Source of the DNA: Bacteroidia bacterium
Lineage (GTDB): Bacteria > Bacteroidota > Bacteroidia > NS11-12g > UBA9320
Assembly (NCBI GenBank): GCA_029253325.1
Contig: JAQWZS010000015.1
Location: 1-14,800 of the forward strand
DNA: 14,800 nucleotides
Direction of reading: 5' to 3'
The notes beneath the pieces were generated by a model. It made no database searches and was not told where the DNA came from. It worked only from the letters and a program-made list of their open reading frames with translations. How positions within the stretch are numbered: the first letter of the stretch is position 1; every line of letters begins with the position of its first letter. Position numbers and translations under genes: made by a program. Below are positions 14,694 to 14,800 of this stretch, piece after piece.

Positions 14694-14800
14694 TTGCTCA
14701 AAGACACATACAAACATAAAGGTCAACGCAACCAACTGATTCTAGAACTCAAAAAATTAGGTATTCAATCTACTGCTGTTCTTAAAGCAATTGAACATGT
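14694..14800 (+). CDS. pcm: Protein-L-isoaspartate O-methyltransferase, N-terminal fragment cut by the window
   Basis: Only the first 35 codons are present. The translation, starting MLKDTYKHKGQRNQLILEL and continuing KKLGIQSTAVLKAIEHV, matches the conserved N-terminus of bacterial Pcm, in which a basic 'H.G.R..L...L...GI....VL.AI..V' stretch precedes the methyltransferase fold. Pcm methylates isoaspartyl residues in damaged proteins so that they can be repaired. The start is TTG at 14694: the frame is open only back to a stop at 14649-14651 and contains no ATG or GTG in between apart from a GTA-type codon. The promoter element at 14666-14673 supports this position. The 3' part lies beyond the window, so completeness cannot be judged. 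Confidence 0.82.
   Translation, partial: MLKDTYKHKGQRNQLILELKKLGIQSTAVLKAIEH

Noticed and set aside
1..14800. CRISPR arrays, tRNA/rRNA genes, insertion sequences, attachment sites, toxin-antitoxin or phage-defence genes
   Set aside because: No spaced direct repeats, no tRNA-like folds, no transposase or integrase motifs and no defence-family proteins were seen; all gaps are under 100 bases.

Overview
This window looks like chromosomal DNA from a low-GC member of the Bacteroidota. Most intergenic gaps carry the family's characteristic promoter -7 element, TAnnTTTG, close to the start codon. Clear Shine-Dalgarno sequences are scarce, and TTG/GTG starts are frequent. The proteins have a Bacteroidota flavour: DUF1573 with a CGC motif, many lipoproteins, an M13 peptidase lipoprotein, and a lone sucC. 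I cannot place it below phylum with confidence; a Flavobacteriales-like genome is a guess.

Layout. Positions 2-840 hold the end of a DUF423 membrane protein overlapping sixA by ATGA. Positions 827-1693 hold a minus-strand lipoprotein of unknown function. From 1778 to 9190 there is a plus-strand run: priA, a small secreted WG-repeat protein, a secreted DUF1573 protein, sucC with a YciO/YrdC-family gene 8 bases behind it, a SulP anion transporter, and a small secreted protein of unknown function. Positions 9243-11279 (minus) hold an M13 metallopeptidase lipoprotein. Positions 11379-14604 (minus) hold an apparent three-gene operon, read in the order Gfo/Idh/MocA-like oxidoreductase, lipoprotein, polyprenyl-phosphate sugar transferase, with overlapping junctions. 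The window ends in the first 35 codons of pcm on the plus strand.

How the genes relate. Much of the window is housekeeping: replication restart (priA), TCA cycle (sucC) and protein repair (pcm). Most genes appear to have their own promoter. The clearest functional grouping is the minus-strand surface-glycan-like operon at 11379-14604. No mobile element, RNA gene, CRISPR array or phage gene was seen. All gaps between genes are under 100 bases.

I did not find a convincing new multi-gene system. The points most worth a second look are: promoter elements that force start-codon corrections (SulP, DUF1573) and predict leaderless mRNAs; a lipoprotein whose signal peptide extends upstream of any canonical start codon, at a junction consistent with ATGA having become ATAA; an oxidoreductase lacking the family's usual catalytic lysine; and a recent 111-base duplication in the WG-repeat gene.
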